Positions 21,801 to 33,984 are shown, counted from the stretch's first letter. The stretch: DNA of 51,040 bases from Gnetum montanum (GCA_015680685.1 MNCI01014175.1:657738-708777), one strand, 5' to 3'. The notes: generated by a model from the sequence alone, not told the origin. Program-made: numbers and translations.

Positions 21801-23721
21801 AACATCTCTTCCAAAATGTAGGCATTGTTTTTTTCTTGTAGCTACCCTTGCTTTAGAAAAAATGTCTTCCATCTTCTATAGATGTTTCCCTCTAGCCATA
21901 GATGTCTCCTCATGAATGTCTTCTTAGCAAGCTCAGCTCTACCATAAACTTGGATTTTTTCATGCTTGGTCCTCTAGTTTTATCTAGTAATTGATTTAAT
22001 TAAGTCATAAGATTTCTAAAATCCTAACAAATTTTCCACCTTTGTTAATTTAAATGTATTTTCTTTTGGGGTCTTAAACATTTCATATTTTAATTTCCAA
22101 GAATGAGTATTTCTTGGAATGAACCTTGGTTAATTTGTGATTTTCTCTATTAGTTAAATTGGAATTTTCATCTTGTCCTTTTGACCTCTTAGGTAGTTGT
22201 GTCATGCATTCTTTTACATCATGATTTTGTTACTCTTTACATTGGGTTCTACATTTTGATACATCCTACTTGGATAAGTGGATATTACATGGTTTGGATA
22301 TTGATCCTTAAGTAATTATTGATTTTTGGAGATCTTGGTCTTGTTATTGGTGTAACTTAATTAGTTTTCTTAGAAGCTATGGAATTGGTTCCCCTTTATG
22401 AATTAGTGTGTGTGTTGAATGAGATATTGTTTAAGATATGTGAGATCTCTTTGAGTTCCTTTTTGATGCTAAATTTTCATGTAATTAGTTTAGGCTTGAT
22501 GATGTTATCGCATACTTTGGAATGCTATCTTATGTGCGGATCCCTTGGATTGTTTGATCTCATTAGTAAGGTAGATTCTTTCGGTTATATTACTACCTTC
22601 TACTATTAGTTTGAATTTCCTGTATGTTTGTTGGATGTTTAGAAGTTGGAGCTAGCATCAAGTTTGTATGGCTAGTTGGAGATGGGCTCCATGGAGGTGT
22701 TTGGTGATTGATCCTCATTGAGATGCATCAATATTGATTTTTTTGTAAGCCTTATATTGTGTGAGAGGATGATTTCATGGGTAATTGATCCTTTTTATTC
22801 AATTCCTTACAAACTTTAGAGGTGAGTCCTATTAGACACCTCTAGTGCTCATATACTTTGGAAATGGATGAAGTAAGTCTTGATGATTCTTCTTATTTAG
22901 TTTGAAACTAATAGACATCCATGTGCATGATATTTTAATATTTTATTTGGATACATTTTGATTTGAAATTTCACAAAGTACACAAAACCACTTGACATAC
23001 GTTTGACACTAAGTGTGGTGCATGCCAGCCTTCTTATTTGTGATGATGATTGGAGTTGATAAATCATGGTATTGGTGGTGTTTGATGGTTAGATTATGGG
23101 ATGTATGTTTGTTTACTTGTTTAGGTTTTCTTGAGCTAACATGTTTTGCAAGTCAACCATGCTCCACCTAACTCTCATAAGAACTACTTATTATTTAGAT
23201 AGAGATGGTCCTAAGGTTTCTCTCTCAGTTTGTTACTGATAGCTTAGTTTTATCATAGGTTGATTAGATTGAAAGGAGATTGGAGAACTTAGATGATTTT
23301 TTGAGTTGTTTTAATAGGATTGATGATGTTATGTTTCTAGTGATGAGCTTTCGATATTTATGTATTTGGCATTTCAACATTGTATTAGAACTTATTATTT
23401 TTCAGCTTTTGATTTACAAGTATTTGTATAGATTACACCTTGATATGATGTTGATTATATATATTTATGAAGATTTAGATTTGTAGTTTATTTTATTCTC
23501 TTTCTAGTTAGATTTCATTTCTACCATATATTTTTACATATTTATTTTTCTTTTGTTATTTAGTTTCATTTCTTTTCTTGAATCATGGCTTCATGATAGA
23601 TTTCTTTTCCTTTCATTCACTATGTAGTATACTCATTATATTTTTTCTTCTCATGTACATTCATTCATTAGAACTTTTACCTAATGTAATGTTTCCAATT
23701 GAAGGCTTGATAATTTCTACA
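21801..23721 (+). repeat. Right part of candidate long LTR of gypsy D
   Basis: The GACATCT/GATGTCT words continue from 21801 to about 21930, as expected if 15772 and 21801 were joined before copia B inserted. The interval is AT-rich and non-coding and ends TAATTTCTACA four bases before the gypsy D primer binding site, an acceptable LTR terminus. The left border is inferred only. Confidence 0.45.
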
Positions 23722-23724
23722 AGC

Positions 23725-23737
23725 TGGTATCTGAGAG
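23725..23737 (+). other. Primer binding site of gypsy D
   Basis: TGGTATCTGAGAG is one or two changes from the TGGTATCAGAGC site complementary to initiator Met tRNA, which chromovirus-type gypsy elements use. Its position just before gag supports the call. Confidence 0.65.
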
Positions 23738-23774
23738 TATGTTTTGATAATTTCTTCCTTGCATTTCCATGTGT

Positions 23775-25740
23775 AGTAATGATAGGTACTTGAAATGGAT
23801 GTGGCCATACTAAGAGGCTAGATGCTAAGCCTAGAAATCCAACACTAATCCTAATTTAATTCTTAATCAAATGGAGGATTTATTGATAGATTTCCTACTG
23901 TAACCTGTCACTATAGTTTGTATTTATGGATATTATAAGGAGATTAACTAAATTGATATTAATTATTATCTATTCTAGTTCTTACATTAGCATACAAAGA
24001 AGAACTCTAGATCATTGTTGATGAAAGATGTATCCAAGAGTGATGGTAGTAGTAGATGACTATGGAAAGAGAGCTTATGGAATAGTTTCATAAGTTAGGA
24101 CCCCTACCTTCCAAGATGAGGAGGATTCTACTATTTCTACTAAGTGACTTAAGAAGATCCTTAAGATCTTTAAGCTAATGGGATATACTCCTATGTAGCA
24201 AAATCAGTTGGAAACTCACTAATTTTGTGGCTCTACTAGGCCTAGGTGGATTGCTCAAGAGAAGGCTCATCATTGGAAATAGTGTGATGTTTATTCAAGA
24301 AAGTTTCTTAGTGCTTTCAATACTCATTACATTCCCTTAGAGTTTGTGAAAGAGAAGGCTAAAGAGTCTTATTTCCTTTACTAGGATAATTGAACTATGA
24401 TAGAGTATGTTTACCAATTTTTAGAGTTAAGCATGTCTATGTCTCACATAAATTTAGATGAAAATTATAGAGTTAAAAATATTATTCATGATCTTTATGC
24501 TTTCTTAAAGGATCATGTTCTTTCTTTGCATGTTATGATTTATGAGGATGCTTGAGTTTGTGTGCTAGACCTAGAGCATAGTTATTTAGATAAAGCAGCA
24601 TGATGTGAATGATCTTAGAAGATGGGCTAGAATGCTTTTGGAAAGTTTGATATATCCAAGTGGACTTGTGATCTGGTTTAGGTGAGTCATAGTAGTAGAG
24701 GTTCAATAGTAGGTAGTAGATAGTGGGATTAGTCATGGGCCCATTACTTGCTATGCTTGTGAGAAAGTTGGATACATTCATAGAAAATGTTTCAACTATA
24801 GAAAATTTGATTAGCTAGGCTATAAGAGCTTCAAAGTTTGTAAGAGATTGAGATGGGGAGATCATCATCAGGATTGAAAACCTACAAATGGCTAGGATGG
24901 CGCTAGGATGCATGCGCATGTGTATGTCTTAGTAGATCATCTAGTCAATCCTTAGCCCAACCCTATGATAGAGACTAGAGGTAATATTTCTAATTTAGAA
25001 GTTTTGACTCTTTTTGATCCTAGTGTGAGTCATTCTTTCATTGATATATGACTAGTAGGATGATTAGGTTTGGTGCATCGATGTCTTGATCAAGAGCTTG
25101 TTGTTAGCTCAATTGGTGAATGTGTGCTTGCTATGGATAGGATATATAGGTTTCTATCCTTGGTGATTTATAATTTCATGTATTTCAATGAAATCCACAT
25201 CATGAGCTAATGGGACTATGGTGTTATCTTTGGTATCAGTTGGTTGTCTCACTATTAAGGCATTTGGGATTGTTGTTGTAAGGCATTTTTCTTAGTGATG
25301 AATGGTGATGTTTAGATGATGATGCATACCCAACCATGTAAGGTCAATTTGGATATTGCATCATTGAGATATTTTTACCATTTGTTAAGGAAAGGTCATT
25401 CCTAGTTTTCTATTTTAGTAAATAAACTTCCTTTGCCAATGAAATAGATCAAAGTTTTGTTATTTGTGAGTTTTCAAATGTTTCTCATTCCAAGTTATCT
25501 AGTTTGCCTTCAAGGCATGATGTTGATTTGACATTTCTCTTTGTTGTTATATTTCAACCATTTCATATAGTAGGTGCTAATATAGTTGAGATAAAGTATA
25601 TGAATTGTAGATGGATCTTAGATTTAATATAACCTTGTATAACAAAGGAACTCTATTTCAAAATAATTGAGGACTTTAAAGGAATGAAAATCTTAGGCAT
25701 TAATCATGATTATGAGTTTCAAAGTTATAAAGCTTAGATT
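23775..25740 (+). pseudogene. Gypsy D gag-protease-RT start (truncated)
   Basis: Gag: LKKILKIFKLMGY, then RWIAQEKAHHW and SAFNTHYIPLEFVKEKAKES, then TMIEYVYQFLELS (about 24150-24440), the plant chromovirus gag pattern. A zinc knuckle CYACEKVGYIHRKC at 24749-24790 has Tyr in place of the His. The protease has LFDPSVSHSFID (about 25010-25045, canonical LFDSGASHSFI) and VIFGISWLSHY (about 25225-25257, canonical VILGMDWL). The RT begins with FQPFHIVGANIVEIKYMN, IQPCITKE-like sequence and DFKGMKILGINHDY, matching the 'PYRMAP.EL.ELK' to 'R.CIDYR' stretch, and is cut at about 25740. Position, PBS and possible long LTR suggest the Tekay/Del lineage. Many stops and shifts. Confidence 0.8.
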
Positions 25741-28700
25741 TTTTCTAAAGCTAGAATTTTGTGAGAGCTACAGTATGAATAAATCTTTGGAATATAAAGA
25801 GCTCATGGGTAAGAAGAACATATGTGAGATAAGAAAAGATTTTTAGATTTTTGTAGTGTAACAAAGTTAATACAAATGTCAAATAGCTTAAAGAGCTAGG
25901 GTATGAAAGTAAAATCAACATTGCAACTAAGCTAGCCATCAAAAGTAAAGCTTACATGAGTTAAACTACCTCAAAATTACACTCCACTAACCAAGTTGAG
26001 ATTGTGAAAATGCAATAACAAAGCTGACAGATTAGTTGCATCTCAATGAGCATTTGGATAAATAATTGAGCATATATGACAACCTTCATTTCACAAAAAA
26101 TGGAATTTGATCCAAAATTAGAAGAGGAGTTTCATGAAGTGGGCTTCATCATGTAAGCTTATAAAAGAGGTTTGAGTAATAAAAAATTATCTCTATGAGA
26201 TGATTTGACTTGAATTAGCTTCAAGGGATTTAAAATGTAAGAGAAGCTAACTTATATGAATCTCATATGACACATTAGTCCATATGAGCCAGTTGGTGAA
26301 GCTATAATTTAACTCTATGAATAACTTAAAATTGACTATACTAAGTCAGCTTTTGGGAAAGAGTAAGGTTCATAGAGCTAAAAATTGGCCTCACAACAAC
26401 CTCACTTTTTACCTCTATCACATCAACATTGGAAGGTCAAAGCCAGAGCATTCTATGTGGAACTTATAAATACCTTTGTCATGATAGTTGGTAAAGAAGC
26501 TTTGTAGAACTAAAAAATGATTCTACAAAATATTTCTACCAAGTCAGCTTCATTAGCTCATAGAGAATTTTGTAGAGTTTAAAGTGGTTCTACAAAGAAG
26601 CTTTACCATGTGTTGCAACTGGAAAAATCTATCACTAGAAAATTGAAATATTTGACATAGCAGCATCAACCCTGAATTGCAAGGACCTCCAAAAAATGGG
26701 ATTCAAGATGCCCTAGATGGTATGGTAGATCATCCAAGGACTTATATAATGCAAAAATTGTAATTTAGAAAAAGAAATGCAGATCTGAAAATAGAAAAAA
26801 TGTAGACTATACATAAAAATGAAACTTTGAAGCTTTAATATAAAATAAAGAATGGATTCTAGAAATGTGTATAGAAAATGCTCATGAGAGAGAAACAGTG
26901 GATTCATTGGAAAAGGAGTTCATATGCCATTGAAGCCAATGTGATCCACTCCATGATCTAGGTTCTTAGCCACTCCTAATCTTGTCGAACCTCCTCTGCT
27001 ACAACTTTAGATCTGCAACTTTGGTTACAATTGGGGGGTGAGAAAAGTGGGGAGTTTGGATACAAAAATGCTCCATGTTGAGATTTGGGAATCGTATAAA
27101 TATAGTTTAGAGACCAAAAATACACATTTATTAGTGAGGTAACATGGAGGCTAACTGGGCTACAAGGGTTCCATGATGGAAGGCTTCAAGAAGATACATT
27201 TTGCAAATGTTGCAAGAGCTCTTGGAATCCAAAAGTGCTATGCGCTCAAAATGCCAAAGGTGTGGTACCTGAGAAGGGTGTAAAGGATTTAATTTTATAG
27301 GTTTTAGACCATGATTTTTGTTGCAAATTAACTGCAAATTACTGCAAAGTTTGGCCATGTACAAGTGAGATGGATGCCTAAATATAGGGGGTTGCTATGT
27401 ATAGTAAGTGCTAAACCCCTAGGGCCATTCCATTCACTATAAATAGTAATAGGGCATAATTTTTACACTAGAGGTAGATCTTCTACATTGGACCTTCTAT
27501 CGTCCTTGCTAGAGTGGTCAGTCAACCTTGAAGTCATTAGAGTGTTGAAATCTTGCCCATGTTACTTTCACGTAGGGGACATGCAATTTCTATGCTGGGG
27601 GTGGAACCTCCATGCTAGGGGAAAATTTCCATGCTAAGGGATAAATTTTTCATGCTAGGGAGGAAGGTTTCCATCCTCAGGGAGAAGGTTTTATTCCTCC
27701 ATGCTGAGGGTAGGTGAATTTTACACTCCTATAGGTGTTTCCAGCATAGAAAAGTGTATACCCTTCATAAAAAGCCATTGAATTGCCATTTTTGGCATCC
27801 CAAAAGGCATTTTAACATCCCAAGGATAAATATAGATACTATGTAACATTTTCACTTGGGGGATGAGGCTTTGATTACTTATGAGGCATGTTTAGCTCCA
27901 AAAGTGTAAAGTATGTGAGATTGCATCCCAAGGATTACAATCTTCACATTAATAATGTATTTTTTCCTTGGGTTTCATGGGGTGAAGGCTACATGGTGAA
28001 AAATGGTTATAACATGCAAATTTTTATGGTGTTTGAATGACCTATCTTTGTTAGTGTTTGGAGGATTGATTTGAGAGGCACCAAAAAAGAATACAAAACA
28101 TCACTATAGTTCCACCACCAATGTTCCCTCTTTGTGCTTGATCTAGTCATGTCAAACCATGTTGAAGAGTACTTGTGATGATGGGACAAGACTATGATGA
28201 TAAGATAGAAATGAGATAATGGGAAAATGGTCATGGAGCCTAAAAATGCATTCCAAATGTTGACATCATGGCTATAGCATGGTACTAACATAATTTGAAG
28301 TGTTGGTCACTCAGCAAGTGCATTTGAGGATCCAATCACTTCACTCTAATATTTCTTTGGCCATCAAGCTTTGATGTTTTATTGGTCACTTGGTTCTTGA
28401 TAGTTTGCTTCACCATATGGTTTTTTTCATGGGGTGAAACCTTCATTGGGTTTCTTTGCTAAGGCTAGTAAGATTTGGTTTTCTTATTCAATGAGCTTTT
28501 TTATACTCAACAAAATTGGTGGTTATCCCATCAAACAAGATGTGTTACACTCAATGGACTTAGTGATTTTTCATTGAATGAGGTTTGTTACATTTAAGTG
28601 GACTTGAGGATGGAGCATGATGAAGTTGTCATATGGCCATAGTGCATGAGTGGAAAACATTGGTCAACATTACTTTCTAATGTATGAAACATTATAATTA

Positions 28701-28889
28701 GGCTACAGGGCTGGACTCAAGGAGTGGTGTTAGATGAATGCCAATGGTATAAGCATTCTTGACATGACAATACAAACTCACCAAATCTTGTACATTGAGT
28801 TCATGCGATGACTTGCTACTATAATGAGTTATATCTTACAATGCATATAGGCCATATAGAATTATAAATCAAGCTACCTAGCTTACCAA
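25741..28889. other. Unassigned region, probably LTR/3' sequence of gypsy E and others
   Basis: No coding domain is visible. A plus-strand TATA-like site (CGTATAAATATAG, about 27091-27103) lies in a GC-richer patch (26930-27730), so part may be an LTR. AGCTTTACC/GGTAAAGAAGCTTTG words recur around 26300-26620 (for example CAAAGAAGCTTTACC near 26595). The right part (28000-28890) lies downstream of the gypsy E integrase on its strand and would hold its 3' region. I could not find LTR ends. Confidence 0.3.
27560..27715 (+). repeat. Short degenerate tandem repeat, CCATGCTAGGGG type
   Basis: Five to six units of roughly 25-30 bases each contain TTTCCATGCTAGGGG or a close variant (CTATGCTGGGGG, CCATGCTAAGGG, TCATGCTAGGGA, CCATGCTGAGGG). 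The same words (TTTCCATGCTGGG, AGCATGGAAG) mark the much longer array at 34440-37400, so the two are probably related. Confidence 0.7.
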
Positions 28890-28992
28890 AGTTTCCAGTT
28901 TAGGGTCATGGAAGGTCATGGTATCAGTTTAAGGCCCTAGAAAGTTATGGTGCTAGTTCATATTGCTAATTTAAGATCTCAACAAGATGTGT
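28890..28992 (-). repeat. 29-bp repeats downstream of gypsy E pol
   Basis: Three or four degenerate units (CCAGTTTAGGGTCATGGAAGG, ATCAGTTTAAGGCCCTAG, GCTAGTTCATATTG, GCTAATTTAAGATCTCAACA) lie within 10 bases of the end of the integrase frame, in the 3' untranslated position of the element. Tat-type gypsy elements are known for tandem repeats between pol and the 3' LTR. Related repeats occur at 33985-34085, 43425-43773 and 49682-50190. Confidence 0.7.
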
Positions 28993-29001
28993 TGAGTAGG
29001 A

Positions 29002-29655
29002 TCACTTGTTTATGGTCCTCGACTGCATGTAGTATGGCTTTAAATAGAAATGAATGACTGGATTGGCCAACTCATTCCCATCCATGCTAGCTATCTTGAA
29101 TGCTTTGTTACCATAGGCTCTAGTGATAAGGAAGAGCCCTTTCCAATTGTTCAAGAATTTATCCACATGATCATGGATGGCTTTGATAACTAGATCATCC
29201 TCCTTGATCTTATGCTTCATCAAGTTATGGTGATGTTTCCATTTCTACTTCCCTTGATAGTGTTCAACATGAGCAAGCTCTTGGATATGTTGCTCCTCCA
29301 CTAAGTTAAGAGCCATTATCTACAACTCCTTATTTTGTGCATCATTAATGAAGTTGATTAAGGCTACTTAGAGTGATGAAATATACAATTCAAGAGGTAA
29401 AACAACTTCATAACCATAAACTAGGCTATAAGGGGTTACACTAGTTGTCATACGATAGGTCATTCAATAGGCCCAAAGTGCATGGACATGCCACTCATGC
29501 CATTTGTGCTTGCTCTTGTTGAGCATCTTCTTGAGCAAGTTGATAATGACATTGTTTCTTACTTCTTCTTGTCCATTGGCTTGAGAGTAAAAGGTGATAA
29601 CTTGAAAATAAGACTTCTAGCATAAAATGATAACTTTAAATGCAGAAGGGACAAA
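29002..29655 (-). pseudogene. Gypsy E integrase, C-terminal half
   Basis: On the minus strand: SYFQVITFYSQANGQEE (end of the catalytic core with the SSPYYPQANGQAE pattern), then NLLKKMLNKSKHKWHEW with ALWAY, TSVTPYSLVYGYEVVLPLEL, and the C-terminal domain IKEDDLVIKAI...KFLNNWKGLFLI...NPVIHFYLKPYY (29223-29002), ending in a stop. This is the Ty3/gypsy integrase of the Tat type. Stops lie at Arg and Gln codons. The other half of the gene resumes at 31155 after an inserted LTR. Confidence 0.85.
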
Positions 29656-31154
29656 AAATAATGTAAAAATGCAATGATAAGAAAGAAAACAAAGTAGAAT
29701 GCAGTTAGGAAAATGCACCGCTTCAAGATTATGACTTCACTTTGTCAAGGTGGATACAATTGGTTGCACGACGCTGGGAGGCCCAGAGATCCCAAAGGTA
29801 ACCAAGACGTTCAAAGGAAGACAACTGTATGCTTGAACATGGACTTAGGAGTCAACAATGCAAAATGCTATGAGGATAGCAAGAAGGATGGAATAGAATG
29901 CCAGATGAGAATGCCCACTGCTTACAATGTCAACCAAGATGTTTATAATGCTCAGGATCACAATGTTAATTGCTAATTAAATCAGCCACCCCCTACAAAC
30001 CGATTTATAGGACCAAGGGCATGTGAAAGGTGTGATTTGGACATCACATGTCCTAGGCCCGTGTTGACTTGTCTATGCTGCATGGACATGCATAACCATT
30101 GGACATGCATGACAATTGAACGAACCTGCCATGCTGTAATTATGAGCCTACCATGCTGTAATTATGTTTTCAAAACTTGGAGATGTGCACCAATGGTGAA
30201 AATTGGTGAAGTGCATTGATGTAGCGTAACTGCTTGCTACACTACACTATGCCTTGTAGCATAGCATGTTAGTGTAGCATAGCATCTTGTTACACTGTGC
30301 TACACTATGCAACATAGCATAGCATAGCTGCCAGTTCGAGGCAAAAAATTGTGTTGCATCCTACTACATGTTTCAAAAACTTTTGAAGTGCACTAACTAT
30401 TTATTACATATTTTCTACGCTATGCTATGCTACGTAGCGTAGCATAGCATAGCAACTGGCCTTAGTTGTAGAAACATTGCCAATCTGCAAACTTTGCCTT
30501 TTGCACTATGAAACTTGTGAACTTGCTAATCTTGCCCTTTGAGATGTCTTTTGTTGCTCCAGTAGAGTTGCTACGCCATGCTATGCTACATAGTGTAGCA
30601 TAGTGTAGCAACCAACATGGCCTACTTTTCACTGTATTTGCTATTTTCTGATGAAGGAGCCATTGCTGAAGAACTTGGAGCTGAGCGAAGCAACTATTTT
30701 CGAAGGTCAAAGGTGCTAACTTAGTGCAATTGAAAATCACTAAGTAGGCTGAGCCTTCCTCTTTTGCTCTTGCTACGCTATGCCATGCTACATAGCGTAG
30801 CATAGAGTAACACCTTGTCTTGCAAAAATTTACAGTTGACTTGTCTCCCACAGCCTACTACGCCCATTGTTGACTTGTCTCCCGTAGCCTAGTACGCTAT
30901 ATAGTGTTGCGTAGCATAGCAAACTCCTTGACTAGAAAACTTGCCAAACTGTTTTGTGCATCTTGAGCATCACCGGAAACTCTCTGCATTGCTTTTTTGT
31001 AGGCTGTCATCTGGATGAATTATCCAACTAGAAAATTTTCCAAACTATACAGCCTAAAGCCCACAACATTCATCTCCTAATGAACTACTGTGACACTTCC
31101 TGAATTGCGATGGCCTAGTGAAGCAAGGATGCCCTGAAAATTTAGGGTGTTTCA
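29656..31154 (-). mobile_element. LTR I inserted in gypsy E integrase
   Basis: The integrase reading is broken between about 29655 and 31155 by non-pol sequence. On the minus strand this insert begins TGAAACACCCTAAATTTTC (31154 leftwards), almost the same as the start of LTR G at 45403 (TGAAACACCGTGAAAATTG). It contains a long palindromic-word array (30200-30925) and a minus-strand TATA box (CCTATAAATCG, 30011-30001), giving an LTR layout with U3 on the right and R-U5 on the left. The left border and target-site duplication are not clear. Part of the integrase core is also missing, so a deletion may have accompanied or followed the insertion. The open frame at 29713-29976 lies in R-U5 and is not supported as a gene. 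Confidence 0.65.
30200..30925. repeat. Palindromic GCTATGCTA/TAGCATAGC array
   Basis: At least five clusters (about 30229-30330, 30416-30455, 30565-30612, 30766-30812, 30880-30925) are built from GCTACGCTATGC and GCGTAGCATAGC. In the best one, GCTATGCTATGCTA (30419-30432) and TAGCATAGCATAGC (30440-30453) are perfect complements around a 7-base loop. Unrelated sequence of 100-150 bases separates the clusters. This is the U3 of LTR I. Confidence 0.85.
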
Positions 31155-33800
31155 TAGGTTGTGTGAAACTCAATTGGTGGTATGTGTGTGAGGTTGCTAT
31201 GCTATTGGCACATGTCACAATGTTTATCCTTCTATAGGAAGTTGCTTTCCATATGCGACCAATAATTGCCTAACCATCTAATCTTAGTAGTCATAGCTCT
31301 AGGTTCTATATGTCCTCCACAAATGCCCTCATGGACCTCCTCTTGGACTATTCTTGCTTTGGTTTTATCCAAGAACTTTAATAGTAACCCATCATAAGAC
31401 CATCAACATACTATGTTATTACCTATGATGACATACTACTTTGATCATTTGTATACAATGTCCTTTTGAATAGTAGTCAAGCCTTGTGAGGATTCGCCAT
31501 GCATAGGGTAAAATGTGATATCATCATACCACTCCCTAGTAGGAGTAGTATGAAATATGACCACAATGGTATCCTCAATGTTCTATGTGATGGGGATAGC
31601 ATAGTCCATGGTTAAGGTGGACAAATTAGTAAAAACATCTAGCATCACACTAAGGGCCAATGTTGCTATTGTATCAGCTATGACATTCATGTTTGGGGAT
31701 ATGTGGTGTATATCAATGTGTACAAACTATTATAACAATTGCTTCCCTAGGTCATAGTAAGGTTATAAATATTTTTCTTTACATGCATAAACCTCAATCA
31801 CTTAGTTGACTACAAGTTGAGAAGTGCCTTTGATCATAAAGCATCTAATTCTTAGGCCATGAGCTACCATCATTCCTTTGGTCAAACCTTCATACTTTGC
31901 TATGTTGTTAGTACATGGAAACTCAAAATGATAGACAAAGGATTAAATTTAATTAAATGGGAATGTTATGATGCGAGTGGTACTGATCCCATGGGAAGTT
32001 GAAGCTCTATCAAAGTGCATGACCACCTCATAACCCTCATTCACTTCGCTTACGACATTAATATGTTCATCAGGAAACTTAGGATTTGTGGTTTCTTGGT
32101 CATTAATAGGTAAAGCTGTGAGTTATACGACTATAGATTGACCTTTTATTTAGGATTTAGCAACATAATGAAGGTTAAATTCCATGGTTATGGCTTTCCA
32201 TTAGGCTATTTGGCTATTTTCATAGATGTTGGTTATTATGGCTCTGAGTACGTTATATTTACAAATGATGTTGAGTTGGCTTCTAAAGAGGTAGTGTCTC
32301 CCCTTCTTCAATGAGAAGACTATTGCTAAACAATACTACTCAACTTTAGTGTATTGAGTCTCATGGGAAACTAATGCATGACTAAGGTAGTATATTGACA
32401 TCTCTATCCCATCATCATGTTTCTAATAAATTAGAGAGGCAATGGATGTGTTGGAGATGATAAGGTAGATGTAAAATAGTTTATCCTCTTGTGGAGGATA
32501 GACTATTGGTAGGTGTGCCAATTCTTGCTTAAGGTTTTCAAAGGCCTCTTAGCATTGAGTTGTCCACTCATAGTGAACCCCTTTCTTAAGCTAGTGTTCC
32601 ATGAGTAGTAACTTATTTGTGAGACTAGCGATAAACCTATGAATAAATTGCAATCTACCTTGTAATCTTTGAAGGTCTTTAAGGTTGGTAGGCATTGCTA
32701 ATTTTGATATGACCTTAACCTTATTAAGATCAACATAATTGTTGCTTTAGAAAATACAAAGTTAAGCATCTTACTGATCTTGATACTAAAGACATATGTC
32801 TTAGGATTGAGCCTAAGTTGATACTTAAGGCATCATTTAAGCACAAGATCTAGGTCATTAGCATGATCATTAGCCACTTTGGACTTAATGGCTATATTGT
32901 CCACATAATTATTAAGAATACCTAGCATGTAATCACTAAACATAAATTTCATGGCTTTTTGGTAGATTTCCTGGCATTCTTAAGGCCAAAGGGCATTATG
33001 GTATAGTAAAAGGTACCCCAAGGGCTCATGAAGGTGATGCTAAGTTGATCTTTTGGGTTGATCCTAATTTGGTTGTATCCTAAGAATCCATTCACAAAGG
33101 ACAAAAAGGCATGTCCAACCATAGTATCAATAAGTTGATCAATACTGGGTAAAGGGAAGTCATCCTTGATAGTTGCTTTATTTAGGTCTTAAAAATCAAT
33201 GCAAAAACAAATACTCCTAATTTTCTTAGGGACTACCACTATATTGGACACCCATTTTTTGTAGTCAATAGCCCTAATGAAACTAGCTTGGTAGAGCTTT
33301 GAGATCTCATCACAAATTGCCAAGGCAAAATCCAATATAATCTTGCATGCTTTTTGCTTAATTGGTCTAATGCTAGGATCTAGTATGATGTTATGTTGTA
33401 CTAGGTGACAGTCTAGGCTTAGAATATCTTCATATTACTAGGGAAAGGCCTTAATATTTCCTTGTAGGACCTTGGTGATGTCTTAATCATGTTGAGGTTC
33501 CAATGAGGAACTTAGTTTAAGGATTTTCTCCTCCCCACTATGTGTTGTGATAGGAGTCTCAACTAGGAAGTCCTCAGTTATGTCATGTGCCTCTAAATTG
33601 AGGGTTTTGACTAGGTTTTTAGGCCATTCTAGAGGTTTCTCTATTAACGCTATGCAGTTGAAAAGACCCTCAATCTTAAGGTCTAGGTAATCAAGGTCGA
33701 TATACCATTCTATATCACCATGGGATCCATGTAGACACAAAGGCAAACTGATATGCTTCTATGTACTCATACTTGAATCCTGCATGTCAACCATAAGTAC
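31155..33800 (-). pseudogene. Gypsy E pol: RT, RNase H, second RNase H, integrase N-terminus
   Basis: Minus-strand order from the right: PLEWPKNLVKTL and HLVQHNIILDPSIRPIKQKA (33650-33340); RT with DLNKATIKDDFPLPSIDQLI, FVNGFLGYNQIRINPKDQ, SPWGTFYYTIMPFGLKNA and YVDNIAIKSK; RNase H with FENLKQELAHLPIVYPPQ and IYYLSHALVSHETQYTKVE (32560-32330); a second RNase H with CTNNIAKYEGLTKGMMVAHG and QLVVNQVIEVYACKEKYL (about 31915-31750); integrase zinc domain with EEVHEGICGGHI and KHCDMCQ (31345-31206). RT plus two RNase H domains is the Tat/Ogre hallmark. The RT active site is lost: the first Asp (FMDG) is Asn and YVDD is YVDN (32907-32896). It is continuous with 29002-29655 apart from LTR I. Gag and protease are not found directly upstream. 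Confidence 0.9.
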
Positions 33801-33984
33801 ATTAAGTGGCACCTATATAAAGATGATTAAATAATGATAAAAGGATATAAAATTATGCAAAAATATGCTAATCTAATGTCAAATGAAATGGTAATGAGGT
33901 CATATAAGGCTATAAACAAAATTATAGAGATAGGTAGATGCAATGGAAGAAAGGTCAAAACAAGGTCACAATAGGTCACAAGCT

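Noticed and set aside
23280-23793. Short plus-strand open frames before the gypsy D PBS
   Set aside because: They are hydrophobic, AT-rich translations within the candidate LTR with no domain.
29713-29976. 87-residue plus-strand open frame
   Set aside because: It lies in the inserted LTR I on the strand opposite to its transcription, with no family resemblance.
30200-30925. CRISPR-like or tRNA cluster, from the regular hairpins
   Set aside because: Spacers and hairpins vary in length, no tRNA fold or conserved A/B box was seen, and the context is an LTR.
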